7,218 nt of DNA from Bacillota bacterium (GCA_021820645.1 JAKADJ010000109.1:1-7218); one strand, 5' to 3'; counted from the first letter of the stretch, positions 1-6,823 are shown. The notes: generated from the sequence alone by a model not told the origin. Program-made: numbers and translations.

Positions 1-414
1 AAGGAACCTCGGGTTGCCTCATGGTCAGGCTAAGCCCGTGCGATGCTGTTCCACCGCAAATCCACAATCAGGTTGGCGTCTAGCGTTCTCGAATAGAATC
101 CCGGTCCGTTTCGGTCCCGGGCATTAGCAATCGGAGCCAGTTGCAGGGCAGAGCGTCCAACCACGAGCGTGGCGGTTGGATCCACGTGGAGGATTCGAAA
201 GGACTTCTTAAAGTGGCGATCGGGTTGGCCTAATGGGCATAAGTAACTGGGCGCTGATGGTCGTTAAGAGCAGGCGACGCTTGGGGTCATGACGAGATGG
301 GCTGCGATCAGACGACTATCTTCTTCGGTCTGACCCGTAGGCGAAGATCGAGGGCGCCCGGGGAATGCGAAATGACCGCGATGGCACTCGAAAAAAGTGT
401 GGCATATCGTTCTG

Positions 415-514
415 CGCTAAAAATCCGTCATCTGACAAAAAAGTCCCAATACAGAACGCGCGACCTTCGCCGCATTCTGTTTGTGGTTCAATTTTAGGTT
501 GTCGCTAAAATCCG
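415..514. repeat. Imperfect short direct repeat upstream of pepC
   Basis: CGCTAAAAATCCG at 415-427 recurs as CGCTAAAATCCG at 503-514, differing by one A in the A-run. The copies start 88 bases apart, and each has a GTCATC or GATGAC element a few bases downstream. The second copy runs into the inverted repeat at 510-525. It could be a binding-site pair or chance. No factor can be named. Confidence 0.35.
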
Positions 515-525
515 ATGTTTCGGAT
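510..525. repeat. Small inverted repeat in pepC leader
   Basis: ATCCGA (510-515) and TCGGAT (520-525) are perfectly complementary around a TGTT loop. No T-run follows, so it is not a good intrinsic terminator. It lies about 90 bases before the pepC start, where an operator or a leader hairpin could sit. A second, smaller palindrome, AGGAA-AA-TTCCT, follows at 545-556. Function is unknown. Confidence 0.35.
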
Positions 526-602
526 GACATTTCCGCGTCTAAGCAGGAAAATTCCTCTTGCGTCGGGAATAGGTTAGTCAGTGATGTTTAGCTATTCGAG
601 AC

Positions 603-609
603 AGGAGGG
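603..609 (+). promoter_or_regulatory. Shine-Dalgarno site that fixes the pepC TTG start
   Basis: AGGAGGG sits six bases before the TTG at 616. This is a near-ideal anti-16S match at normal spacing, and there is no competing in-frame ATG or GTG near it. It supports translation of PepC from the TTG codon. Confidence 0.8.
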
Positions 610-615
610 ATTTAT

Positions 616-1965
616 TTGGCAACCACGTTAAGCGAGGCAAACGCCATCTCAGAAGAGGCGTTAGCGCGCTATCAAGCTCAATTCCGCGAAAAGCCCGAAC
701 ATCGGGTGGTGATGAATGCTATCCTTAAGAATGGGATTGGGGCGGTAGCATTGGATCACGAGGCCGCAAATCGGATGACCCACACCTTTTCGCACGAAAT
801 TGAGACCGGCCCGATTACCAACCAAAAGCAGAGCGGAAGGTGCTGGCTCTTTGCAGGCCTTAATGTGCTCCGGGTAGACATTGCCCGCAAGATTGATCTC
901 AAGGAATTTCAGTTATCCCAGAGCTACATGATGTTTTGGGATAAATTGGAGAAGGCAAACTACTTCCTGGAGAGCATTTTAGATTCCGCCTCGGAGCCAA
1001 CTAATGGTCGACTCATCGCTTGGTTATTATCGGCTCCACTGGGGGATGGTGGCCAGTGGGACATGTTTGTGAATCTGGTCAACAAATATGGTGTGGCTCC
1101 CCAAACCGTCATGCCAGAATCCTTTCATTCTAGTCAATCCATGATGATGAACCGAATCTTGACGAGTAAACTCCGCGAGGATGCCGCGCGTCTTCGCCAG
1201 TCGCATGCGTCAGGTCGGCCCTTGGCCGCGCTCCGGGGTGAGAAAGAGATGATGATGGCAGAGTTCTATCAAATGCTCTGTCACTTTTTGGGAGAACCGC
1301 CGGAATCGTTTGATTTCGAGTATCGAGACGAGAAAAAAGAGTATCACGCGGAAAGAAACCTGACCCCCAAGACTTTTTATGCCCGCTTTGTAGACCGTCG
1401 GCTAGAGGATTACGTCAGTGTGATTAATGCTCCTACGGCAGATAAGCCATTTAATCACCCGTATACGGTGCGGTATCTTGGTAATGTAGTGGGCGGTCGC
1501 GATGTCCTTTACTTGAACGTGGATGTTAAGACACTCCGGGATCTGGCGGTGGCGCAAATCAAGGACAATGAGCCGGTGTGGTTTGGTTGCGATGTCGGCA
1601 AGATGATGGATCGGGATCGGGGAAGTTTAGATCCCGAACAGTATGCTTTTGCCGCCACTCTAGATGTCAACCTAGACATGAGCAAAGCTACTCGGCTCGA
1701 CTATGGGGACAGCTTGATGACCCACGCCATGGTTTTTATGGGTGTCAATCTAGTAGATGGCGAGCCTAACCGGTGGAAGGTCGAAAACAGTTGGGGGACG
1801 GAAACCGGCAACAAGGGTTATTACGTCATGAGCCAAAACTGGTTCGATGAATACATGTACCAAGTCGTCGTGCATAAGAAATATCTGCCGGAGCATCTGG
1901 TGAAGGCACTAATGGAAACTCCCAAGGAGCTCGCTCCATGGGATCCCATGGGCTCTTTAGCCTAG
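616..1965 (+). CDS. pepC: Aminopeptidase C / bleomycin hydrolase-type cysteine peptidase
   Basis: Cytosolic papain-fold peptidase (family C1B) that removes N-terminal residues from peptides and, in homologues, inactivates bleomycin. The 449-residue protein has the usual family length. The catalytic set is complete: oxyanion Gln70, nucleophile Cys76 in SGRCWLFAG, His370 in MTHAMVFMGV and Asn391 in KVENSWG. It ends WDPMGSLA, like the conserved C-terminal tail of the family, which in structurally studied homologues lies in the active-site cleft and gives exopeptidase specificity; homologues form hexameric barrels. There is no signal peptide or membrane segment, consistent with a cytoplasmic role in peptide recycling. 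The start is TTG, chosen because AGGAGGG lies six bases upstream. It is a single-gene unit: a long gene-free leader precedes it and a strong hairpin follows ten bases after the stop. The function call is secure; the physiological substrate is not known from sequence. Confidence 0.96.
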   Translation: MATTLSEANAISEEALARYQAQFREKPEHRVVMNAILKNGIGAVALDHEAANRMTHTFSHEIETGPITNQKQSGRCWLFAGLNVLRVDIARKIDLKEFQLSQSYMMFWDKLEKANYFLESILDSASEPTNGRLIAWLLSAPLGDGGQWDMFVNLVNKYGVAPQTVMPESFHSSQSMMMNRILTSKLREDAARLRQSHASGRPLAALRGEKEMMMAEFYQMLCHFLGEPPESFDFEYRDEKKEYHAERNLTPKTFYARFVDRRLEDYVSVINAPTADKPFNHPYTVRYLGNVVGGRDVLYLNVDVKTLRDLAVAQIKDNEPVWFGCDVGKMMDRDRGSLDPEQYAFAATLDVNLDMSKATRLDYGDSLMTHAMVFMGVNLVDGEPNRWKVENSWGTETGNKGYYVMSQNWFDEYMYQVVVHKKYLPEHLVKALMETPKELAPWDPMGSLA

Positions 1966-1975
1966 CGAACAAGAA

Positions 1976-2001
1976 TCAAGGCCGTCGCAGGACGGCCTTG
2001 A
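1976..2001. terminator. Hairpin terminator between convergent pepC and quinone oxidoreductase
   Basis: TCAAGGCCGTC (1976-1986) and GACGGCCTTGA (1991-2001) form a perfect 11-bp stem around a GCAG tetraloop. Rightward, the flank CTTCATATCTCATC is only moderately T-rich; leftward, the flank reads TTCTTGTTC. The hairpin lies between two convergent stop codons (1965 and 2053), so it may end transcription from both sides. The stem is strong; the weak U-tracts leave some doubt about efficiency. Confidence 0.8.
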
Positions 2002-2052
2002 CTTCATATCTCATCTGCTCTATCCCTCGATCGGCACGGCGGTCTTACCCAT

Positions 2053-3036
2053 TTACCCGGAAACATCTAGTAAAATCTTTCCTATACTGGCGCGGCTCTC
2101 GATCCACTGGTGAGCTAACGCCGCCTCGTCTAATGGATATTTTCGGCCGATTTGCATTGTGAGTTGTCCCGATATAACGTAGCTCAAGACTGCTTCGGCG
2201 ACGGGTTTTAGTATTTGCGGCCGCGCGGCACGAACGGTGCCGAGGCTAAAGCCCAGCACCGATCGGCAGGTGGCATGGAGATCACTAACCCGAATTTTAC
2301 CGACGCGACCACTGGCGCTTCCAAAATGAACCAAACGACCGAATGGTGCCAAGATTTCCATGCTATCTTCGGATACGCTACCGCCTACGGAGTCCAGTAT
2401 CAGGTCGACCCCGCGGCCTTGTGTTAGCTCCCGAATTTCTTGGACAAAGCTTCGATCTCGGTAGTTAATGACGTGATCGGCACCGGCGGCTTTTGCCGCG
2501 GACCGCTTATCATCGTCACTGACCGTGCCGTAGATGGTAGAGCAGCCTAAAATACGGGCCAGTTGAATGGCCGTGGTGCCCACACCCCCGGCGGCGGCAT
2601 GAATGAGGAGCGTCTCCCCAGCTTGTAGACGGCCAACGTCTTTAAGCAACTTATAGGACGTGAATGCCACGGTGGGAAGCGCCGCCGCTGTGTCCCAGTT
2701 CATGTTGGAGGGAATTGGGAAGACCAGATCGCGGGAAGCCGTGGCATATTCTGCATATGAGCCTCCGTTGGGAAAGGCCACCACAGAGCTCCCTATCCCG
2801 ATGTCTCGAACTAACGACCCTACGGCGGTCACAATCCCGGCGGTATCCAGCCCTGGGATGAAGGGTGGTTGTCCGGCACCGTGGTACCGCCCCTGCCGAG
2901 ACTTAACGTCGGCGAAGTTCACACTACTACTTACCACCCGAATCAGGACTTCATCCGGTTTGGGTTCGGGCCTGGGTAAGTCGGCTAACCGCAAGACCTC
3001 TGGACCACCGAACTGGCTAACAATGATTGCCTTCAT
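2053..3036 (-). CDS. Zinc-free NAD(P)H:quinone oxidoreductase (MDR, zeta-crystallin-like)
   Basis: Medium-chain dehydrogenase/reductase of the quinone oxidoreductase type, which uses NAD(P)H to reduce quinones or activated alkenes in the cytosol. At 327 residues it has the normal size. The N-terminal GroES-like domain holds the family signature around residues 38-51 (SSVNFADVKSRQGRY) and PGLDTAGIV near 61-69. The Rossmann domain has the AAAGGVG nucleotide-binding motif at 147-153, followed by an AAGADHVINY segment typical of QOR proteins. The cysteine ligands of zinc alcohol dehydrogenases are absent. The ATG at 3036 has GGAAGAAGGG eight bases upstream. It lies 117 bases downstream of the membrane regulator on the same strand, with its own candidate promoter in that gap, so it is probably a separate unit. 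The true substrate (quinone, enone or acyl group) cannot be told from sequence. Confidence 0.9.
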   Translation of the reverse strand: MKAIIVSQFGGPEVLRLADLPRPEPKPDEVLIRVVSSSVNFADVKSRQGRYHGAGQPPFIPGLDTAGIVTAVGSLVRDIGIGSSVVAFPNGGSYAEYATASRDLVFPIPSNMNWDTAAALPTVAFTSYKLLKDVGRLQAGETLLIHAAAGGVGTTAIQLARILGCSTIYGTVSDDDKRSAAKAAGADHVINYRDRSFVQEIRELTQGRGVDLILDSVGGSVSEDSMEILAPFGRLVHFGSASGRVGKIRVSDLHATCRSVLGFSLGTVRAARPQILKPVAEAVLSYVISGQLTMQIGRKYPLDEAALAHQWIESRASIGKILLDVSG

Positions 3037-3068
3037 GGTAAAATCCCTTCTTCCAGTCGTTTTGGCTC

Positions 3069-3097
3069 ATCGTATCGGATCGGGGCCAGGGTCTCAA
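3069..3097 (-). promoter_or_regulatory. Candidate sigma-70-type promoter for the quinone oxidoreductase
   Basis: On the minus strand, TTGAGA (3092-3097, five of six consensus bases) and TACGAT (3069-3074, four of six) are separated by exactly 17 bases. Transcription would begin near 3062, leaving a leader of about 25 bases that contains the ribosome site. This supports transcription independent of the upstream regulator gene. It is seen by eye and not tested. Confidence 0.5.
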
Positions 3098-3153
3098 TCC
3101 TAAGCAAAGACGACTCGGGGTTCGTGCCCTTCACCGTCCCGCTCCTGTAGTCT

Positions 3154-4491
3154 TCATTCACCCGCACTATACACATGATATTGCTCGATGACGTCGATTA
3201 GCTCATGTCGGTTTCTGGTGTCAGTTTTCCGATAAATATTCCGCAAATGGGTCTTAAGGGTGTTGATGGAGATGTATAGTTTGCCCAGAATTTCTTGGTT
3301 ATTGGATCCGGATAGTAGAAGATCCACGATTTTTCGTTCTTGTTGGGTGAGTTTAGCTTCTAGGTAAAAGCTCTCAATTTGAAGGGCGGGGCCGGCGACC
3401 CTTTTGTCGGTGCGGGTAGTCGTCGTGGCCCGTATACTCACTAACGGGAGCAACAGTACCAAGCCCAGCACCGACGCGGCGAGGAGCCATCCGCGAGCTA
3501 TCTGTGGAATCAGTGCAATCAGCACCCAGGGCGCACTGGTTGCCATGGCGATCGTCCCTAAGCCGACGCCTAGCACACGAGGTCCGTGACGGAGAAACCC
3601 AAATAAGATGGAAAACCACCAGAGTAAGAGGATCCAGGTCCCCATCGAAAGGATGGGTAAAAGGTACCGAGCGGCCACCCCAGGGGACAATTCGATACGA
3701 CACAGCAAGGCCGCCACTATAGTGGAACACCCCGTGTAGACCAACCACCGGGTGTTTTTGCGAAGAACTAAAAGAATTGCCGCGGACGCCCCAATAAAGG
3801 TGAGAGACCACCAAACACCACCGAAGACCGGAGAATGCACTGATGGCACACCGTGAACCGTCTCTTGTAGCGTCGTGGCTACGCCGATACCCACAACGAA
3901 GAATATGCCAAAACCGAGTCCTAGGAGCTTTTTTGGAAGTTTGATCTCCGAGGCAAACTTCTTAGGGGGTAGTCCATTGGGAACTCGCAAATAGACCACG
4001 GTCATGGAGGCCAGGCCGATGGCGGAACTCCATAGCATACCGACCCACTGGGATCCCAGACCGAGAACCAATGCCACGGCAAAACTACCGAACCAGGTCA
4101 GGACGAACATATGGCGTCGCGAGCCGGATCCGGTCGGTATGCGTCGTAACCAATCGTAGAGTACGGGATACGCCGCCAGGGTGAGGGCCAGTAGGCCTGG
4201 CTCGCGAGGGAGGACGATGATCGCCACAATACCCAGTGCCGAGGACGCCAAGGCCACCATTTTGATGGCGGGACCGGCATAATCTCGAAATGTACTGGTT
4301 TTGATAAACCAGGCCGAAACGATGCAACCGAGACCCAGGGTTGGCAAAATTAACGAGTAGGCCCGCATGGTGGCAAATGTGGGCGCGTCCACGACGTGCC
4401 AGAGCAAGAATTCAAGCCATCCAGCAGCCAATATCGATAATCCGACCAACCAGCGGGTTGCGTCGGTTTTATTGTGAAAAGCATGCAACAT
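3154..4491 (-). CDS. Polytopic membrane protein with C-terminal LuxR-type DNA-binding domain
   Basis: Probable membrane-embedded transcription factor of 445 residues. Residues 13-353 contain about 12 hydrophobic helices by eye (for example 13-33, 43-63, 74-94, 127-147, 188-208, 278-298 and 334-353) with short loops. After a hydrophilic linker (354-380), residues 381-438 form a complete LuxR/GerE helix-turn-helix: LTQQERKIVDLL, then SNNQEILGKLYISINTLKTH, then a RHELIDVIEQ tail. An even helix number would put the DNA-binding domain in the cytoplasm. There is no receiver, PAS or kinase domain, so the signal is probably sensed by the membrane part itself. From memory, similar 12-helix LuxR proteins are expanded in Coriobacteriia such as Eggerthella, where most lack known targets. 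The ATG at 4491 has GGAGG nine bases upstream. It is divergent from the response regulator at 4623. Ligand and targets are unknown. Confidence 0.85.
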   Translation of the reverse strand: MLHAFHNKTDATRWLVGLSILAAGWLEFLLWHVVDAPTFATMRAYSLILPTLGLGCIVSAWFIKTSTFRDYAGPAIKMVALASSALGIVAIIVLPREPGLLALTLAAYPVLYDWLRRIPTGSGSRRHMFVLTWFGSFAVALVLGLGSQWVGMLWSSAIGLASMTVVYLRVPNGLPPKKFASEIKLPKKLLGLGFGIFFVVGIGVATTLQETVHGVPSVHSPVFGGVWWSLTFIGASAAILLVLRKNTRWLVYTGCSTIVAALLCRIELSPGVAARYLLPILSMGTWILLLWWFSILFGFLRHGPRVLGVGLGTIAMATSAPWVLIALIPQIARGWLLAASVLGLVLLLPLVSIRATTTTRTDKRVAGPALQIESFYLEAKLTQQERKIVDLLLSGSNNQEILGKLYISINTLKTHLRNIYRKTDTRNRHELIDVIEQYHVYSAGE

Positions 4492-4622
4492 AGGGTATTT
4501 CCTCCATTCAAAGCGGTTTGTGGTATATTATGGTAATTAAACAGGATCGGTTGTAGGGTGAGGAGGGGGCTAACCCCTCAAACTTGTCGGGAGTTATACC
4601 GATCCCCAAGGAGTGACGTTGA
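4492..4622. promoter_or_regulatory. Divergent regulatory spacer between the two LuxR-HTH genes
   Basis: These 131 bases must carry the promoters of both divergent regulators. An A/T-rich core at 4516-4545 includes CATAAT on the minus strand (4527-4532) and TATTAT on the plus strand (4526-4531), both plausible -10 elements, although I see no good -35 partner for either. A perfect inverted repeat, GAGGGG-GCTAA-CCCCTC (4563-4579), lies closer to the response regulator and is a candidate operator. The leader of the rightward gene also holds its ribosome site, AAGGAG (4608-4613). Confidence 0.5.
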
Positions 4623-5288
4623 GTGAGGACGGATGGGCGATTACGGATAGTGATCGTAGAGGATGAGCCTCTCTTTCGAGCTCTCCTGGCCTCTACTTTG
4701 AGGCAAGAAAGCAAACTCGAGCTGGTCGGAACATTTGCGAATGGGCGCGACGCGATGTTGGCCATGAAAGACCTCAATCCGGATGTGGTGATGCTAGATA
4801 TCGACCTTGGAGCCGGCGATACGGGATTCCAGGTAGGATTACGAGCTCGGGAGGTTGTCCCAGGAATCGGCGTCGTGCTCCTATCGAATTACGATGAGCC
4901 CGGGATTTTAGGGGCAATTCCCGCCGATCAGGCGCACGGATGGTCTTATCTACTGAAAAAATCGGTAGCGAGTATCGACGCATTACTACGTGCCATCGAG
5001 GGTTCAGCTTCCGGGTTGATGGTGATCGATTCGCATGTGCTACGAGCCTTGACGTCGGACCATAGCGATCCACTGGACCACCTAACGCCGAGGCAACGCG
5101 AAGTGCTGTCGTTGATTGCCATGGGTTTTTCAAATCACGCGATAGCTCAAAAACTCACGATCACCGAGAAATCGGTGGAAAATCAGATCTCCTTGGTCTA
5201 TCAAAACCTCGGCCTGCAATCGGGAGACCTCGGGATCCATCCACGAGTTACAGCCGCGCTACGGTATGCCAATGGGGTGCGGCGTTGA
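4623..5288 (+). CDS. NarL/LuxR-family response regulator
   Basis: Two-component transcription factor of 221 residues. The receiver domain (about 7-125) has the acidic pair Glu13-Asp14, phospho-acceptor Asp59 in VVMLDID, Ser88 in VVLLSNY and conserved Lys112 in YLLKKS, so it should be phosphorylatable. Residues 154-200 form a LuxR-type helix-turn-helix (LTPRQREVLSLIA, then SNHAIAQKLTITEKSVENQI). The loop after Asp59 reads IDLGAGDTG, about one residue longer than in NarL and without its proline; from memory, this type is common among actinobacterial regulators. The GTG at 4623 follows AAGGAG by nine bases; the nearby TTG at 4619 is out of frame, and the next GTG (4650) would remove the first strand. 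No histidine kinase is in the window, so its partner is elsewhere. It is divergent from the membrane LuxR gene and convergent with the BY-kinase, 13 bases away. Confidence 0.93.
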   Translation: MRTDGRLRIVIVEDEPLFRALLASTLRQESKLELVGTFANGRDAMLAMKDLNPDVVMLDIDLGAGDTGFQVGLRAREVVPGIGVVLLSNYDEPGILGAIPADQAHGWSYLLKKSVASIDALLRAIEGSASGLMVIDSHVLRALTSDHSDPLDHLTPRQREVLSLIAMGFSNHAIAQKLTITEKSVENQISLVYQNLGLQSGDLGIHPRVTAALRYANGVRR

Positions 5289-5301
5289 TTCCAACCAGAA
5301 T

Positions 5302-5973
5302 CTAATAAGCATCGTAATAGGAATAGAGATCCGGGTCTAAGTCCTTAACCTGATTTAACACCGCGCCGATGACGCGTGAACCGGTTTGCCGTAGCTGCTG
5401 CAAAGCTTTTTGATCCGCCCGGCGTGACTTGAAACCGGACTTAATGACATAAAGAACCCCATCCATTTGGCGGCCCAAAATGGCGGCGTCGGCTAAGCCT
5501 AAAACCGGTGGGCCATCGACCAGGACCCAATCGAAGTGTCGTCTTAACGTTTGCAAGAGTTCTACACATGCGGCGGACTCTAGTAAATCGGCCGGATTGG
5601 GCGGCAACGGTCCCGACGTTAACACCGATAAGTGCTCGACGGGACCTTGATGAAGGACAGAAAGAACGTTAAGGCCTTTGGCGATCACCGTGGTGTAGCC
5701 TTGGAGGTTCGGTAACCCGAAAATCTTGTGCTGTGCCGGGCGTCGCAAGTCGGCATCCACGACCACGGTGTGGGTGCCTGATTGAGCCATTACGATGGAA
5801 AGGTTAGCGACGGTCAGTGATTTACCCGCTTCGGGCACGGCCGAGGTGACCAACAGCGTGCGCAAGTCATGGACGGCCTTCACATACTCGATATTGGTAC
5901 GTACCCCTCGATAGGCTTCGTTCCAGGTAGTGCTAGGTTCATCCTGGGTGATCAATTTCGCATCGCGGTTCAT
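5302..5973 (-). CDS. Bacterial tyrosine kinase (CapB/CpsD/YwqD-like), polysaccharide co-regulator
   Basis: Cytoplasmic BY-kinase of 223 residues, a normal length for stand-alone CapB/CpsD. It autophosphorylates on a C-terminal tyrosine cluster, and its phosphorylation cycle controls capsule or exopolysaccharide polymerisation. Motifs in order: oligomerisation motif EX2RX2R at Glu19-Arg22-Arg25; Walker A AVPEAGKS with Lys51; Walker A' VVVDADLRRP (Asp73, Asp75); Walker B LVDGPP (Asp153); and a terminal YSYYDAY with Tyr217, 219, 220 and 223. I start at the ATG at 5973 because GGAAGG lies seven bases upstream and the kinase homology begins just after it. A longer frame to 6144 would overrun the upstream gene. 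It needs a transmembrane partner, which is the gene at 6021-6662, 47 bases upstream in the same operon. No cognate phosphatase (CpsB/YwqE PHP type or Wzb type) is in the window. Confidence 0.93.
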   Translation of the reverse strand: MNRDAKLITQDEPSTTWNEAYRGVRTNIEYVKAVHDLRTLLVTSAVPEAGKSLTVANLSIVMAQSGTHTVVVDADLRRPAQHKIFGLPNLQGYTTVIAKGLNVLSVLHQGPVEHLSVLTSGPLPPNPADLLESAACVELLQTLRRHFDWVLVDGPPVLGLADAAILGRQMDGVLYVIKSGFKSRRADQKALQQLRQTGSRVIGAVLNQVKDLDPDLYSYYDAY

Positions 5974-6020
5974 GACTTTGCCTTCCTTCTTTGGGATCTC
6001 GACGATACTTGGTGCGTGCC

Positions 6021-6662
6021 CTAAATCCGCGGAATTTCCCCCAAGATCGGCAACTGAGTGTATCGTATCGCCTCTTGGGTCGTCGCAATGGAGTCGTTCA
6101 GAAGAGCCGAGACGACCATAATACAGAGGCTGGTGAGAAGGCATAAGAAGCCCAATATGGCCGCCAGATATCGCGGTCTCAGCGAAATTGGGACCGGGTT
6201 CATTTTCGCCGCACTGACCACGCGTAAGACGGATGAGCCGGTGACCTGATGAGCGGTCTTCACCAACGTGGTAGCTACCGCCTCGGCCAGGGTCTTGGTA
6301 AGAGAAGCATCCGCGCCTTTGGCCACGATGCTGATTAAATTTGTATTGGGCTCGGCGGTGACCGCTATGTCGTGAGCCACTAGGGGTAACGGTACATGAG
6401 GAACTACGACATGCTGGGCCGACAGTAAAAGAGCCGGGGTCGTCGCCAAAGTGGCATAGGTGTCGACCAACTGTTGCCCGGTGATGAGGTCATTAAGCAA
6501 GTTTTGAGCCGTGCTGTGATTCGGAATGACCATGACCAAGCTTTGACTGTGATACACCGGGGGGATTTCGTACCGACCAAGTGCCCAGCCCGATCCAGTG
6601 CCCAACACGGCCGAAAGCACCAGAAGCCATAGTCGTTTTTTCAGGGTGGTTACTAGGATCAT
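6021..6662 (-). CDS. Wzz/CapA-like chain-length determinant and BY-kinase activator
   Basis: Membrane co-polymerase (PCP-2b type) of 213 residues. Helix 1 spans about 10-29 just after a basic KKR. An external domain follows, and helix 2 (about 165-188) is preceded by the proline-bearing segment NPVPISLRPR (Pro156, 158, 163) typical of Wzz proteins. The cytoplasmic tail ends LPILGEIPRI, matching the LGxIP motif seen in CapA/CpsC tails and in fused Wzc proteins at the junction to the kinase. In homologues such a tail binds and activates the CapB kinase, here encoded next in the operon. The ATG at 6662 has AAAGGAGG at normal spacing (6672-6679). It is the first gene of a leftward operon whose control region is shared with the divergent gene at 6851. 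The external domain is short compared with enterobacterial Wzz, as usual for the Gram-positive forms. Confidence 0.87.
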   Translation of the reverse strand: MILVTTLKKRLWLLVLSAVLGTGSGWALGRYEIPPVYHSQSLVMVIPNHSTAQNLLNDLITGQQLVDTYATLATTPALLLSAQHVVVPHVPLPLVAHDIAVTAEPNTNLISIVAKGADASLTKTLAEAVATTLVKTAHQVTGSSVLRVVSAAKMNPVPISLRPRYLAAILGFLCLLTSLCIMVVSALLNDSIATTQEAIRYTQLPILGEIPRI

Positions 6663-6689
6663 GTCCTCGTGCCTCCTTTGGTCACCGCT

Positions 6690-6719
6690 AGTCTATTAAG
6701 GCGTTGACGCGGATGGCAA
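6690..6719 (-). promoter_or_regulatory. Candidate promoter of the wzz-like/BY-kinase operon
   Basis: On the minus strand, TTGCCA (6714-6719, five of six -35 bases) and TAGACT (6690-6695, four of six -10 bases) are 18 bases apart. The start would be near 6683, giving a leader of about 20 bases with the strong ribosome site. The -35 hexamer overlaps the edge of the 11-bp inverted repeat at 6715-6741, which suits operator control. It is a by-eye assignment. Confidence 0.4.
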
Positions 6720-6741
6720 TCACCCTGTTCGGGTGATTGCC
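6715..6741. repeat. Perfect 11-bp inverted repeat in the divergent polysaccharide promoter region
   Basis: GGCAATCACCC (6715-6725) and GGGTGATTGCC (6731-6741) are exact reverse complements around a 5-base TGTTC centre. No T-run follows on either strand and no gene ends here, so a terminator is unlikely. It touches the candidate -35 of the leftward operon and lies 110 bases before the rightward gene. The core GCAATCA recurs once, singly, at 6762-6768, 46 bases away. Most likely an operator for a dimeric regulator; a leader hairpin is the alternative. Confidence 0.7.
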
Positions 6742-6823
6742 AGGAGTCACCCGCCCATGGTGCAATCATTCCATAAGGAGTAAGACGCGTACCCTTTTTC
6801 AATCGAAGTCCGACACGAAGTCA

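Larger units (their letters stand above)
1..615. other. Gene-poor leader upstream of pepC
   Basis: I find no defensible gene here. The longest plus-strand frame (297-497, 66 codons) has a weak ribosome site, is rich in Arg and Lys, and matches no family I know. A minus-strand frame stays open from 263 down to a TAG at 30-32, but its only plausible start is an internal GTG at 185 and it is also unrecognised. The last 120 bases hold short inverted repeats and an A/T-richer stretch that may carry the pepC promoter. No tRNA, riboswitch or insertion-sequence end is evident. The region could include decayed sequence, but there is nothing recognisable to name. Confidence 0.5.

Noticed and set aside
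30..263. Minus-strand open frame of 77 codons ending at a TAG at 30-32
   Set aside because: It reads partly protein-like, but there is no good start or ribosome site and no family match. A frame this long can occur by chance at this base composition.
297..497. 66-codon plus-strand frame upstream of pepC
   Set aside because: Weak ribosome site, unusual Arg/Lys-rich composition, no recognisable motif, and no support from neighbours. It is kept only as part of the gene-poor leader.
1936..1951. Perfect 16-bp palindrome CCATGGGATCCCATGG
   Set aside because: It lies inside the last codons of pepC and encodes the conserved tail WDPMG, so it is explained by coding constraint rather than a site.
5974..6144. 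Longer BY-kinase reading frame starting at 6144
   Set aside because: It would overlap the wzz-like gene by over 120 bases and adds residues unlike the family. The ATG at 5973 has a good ribosome site and leads straight into the kinase homology.
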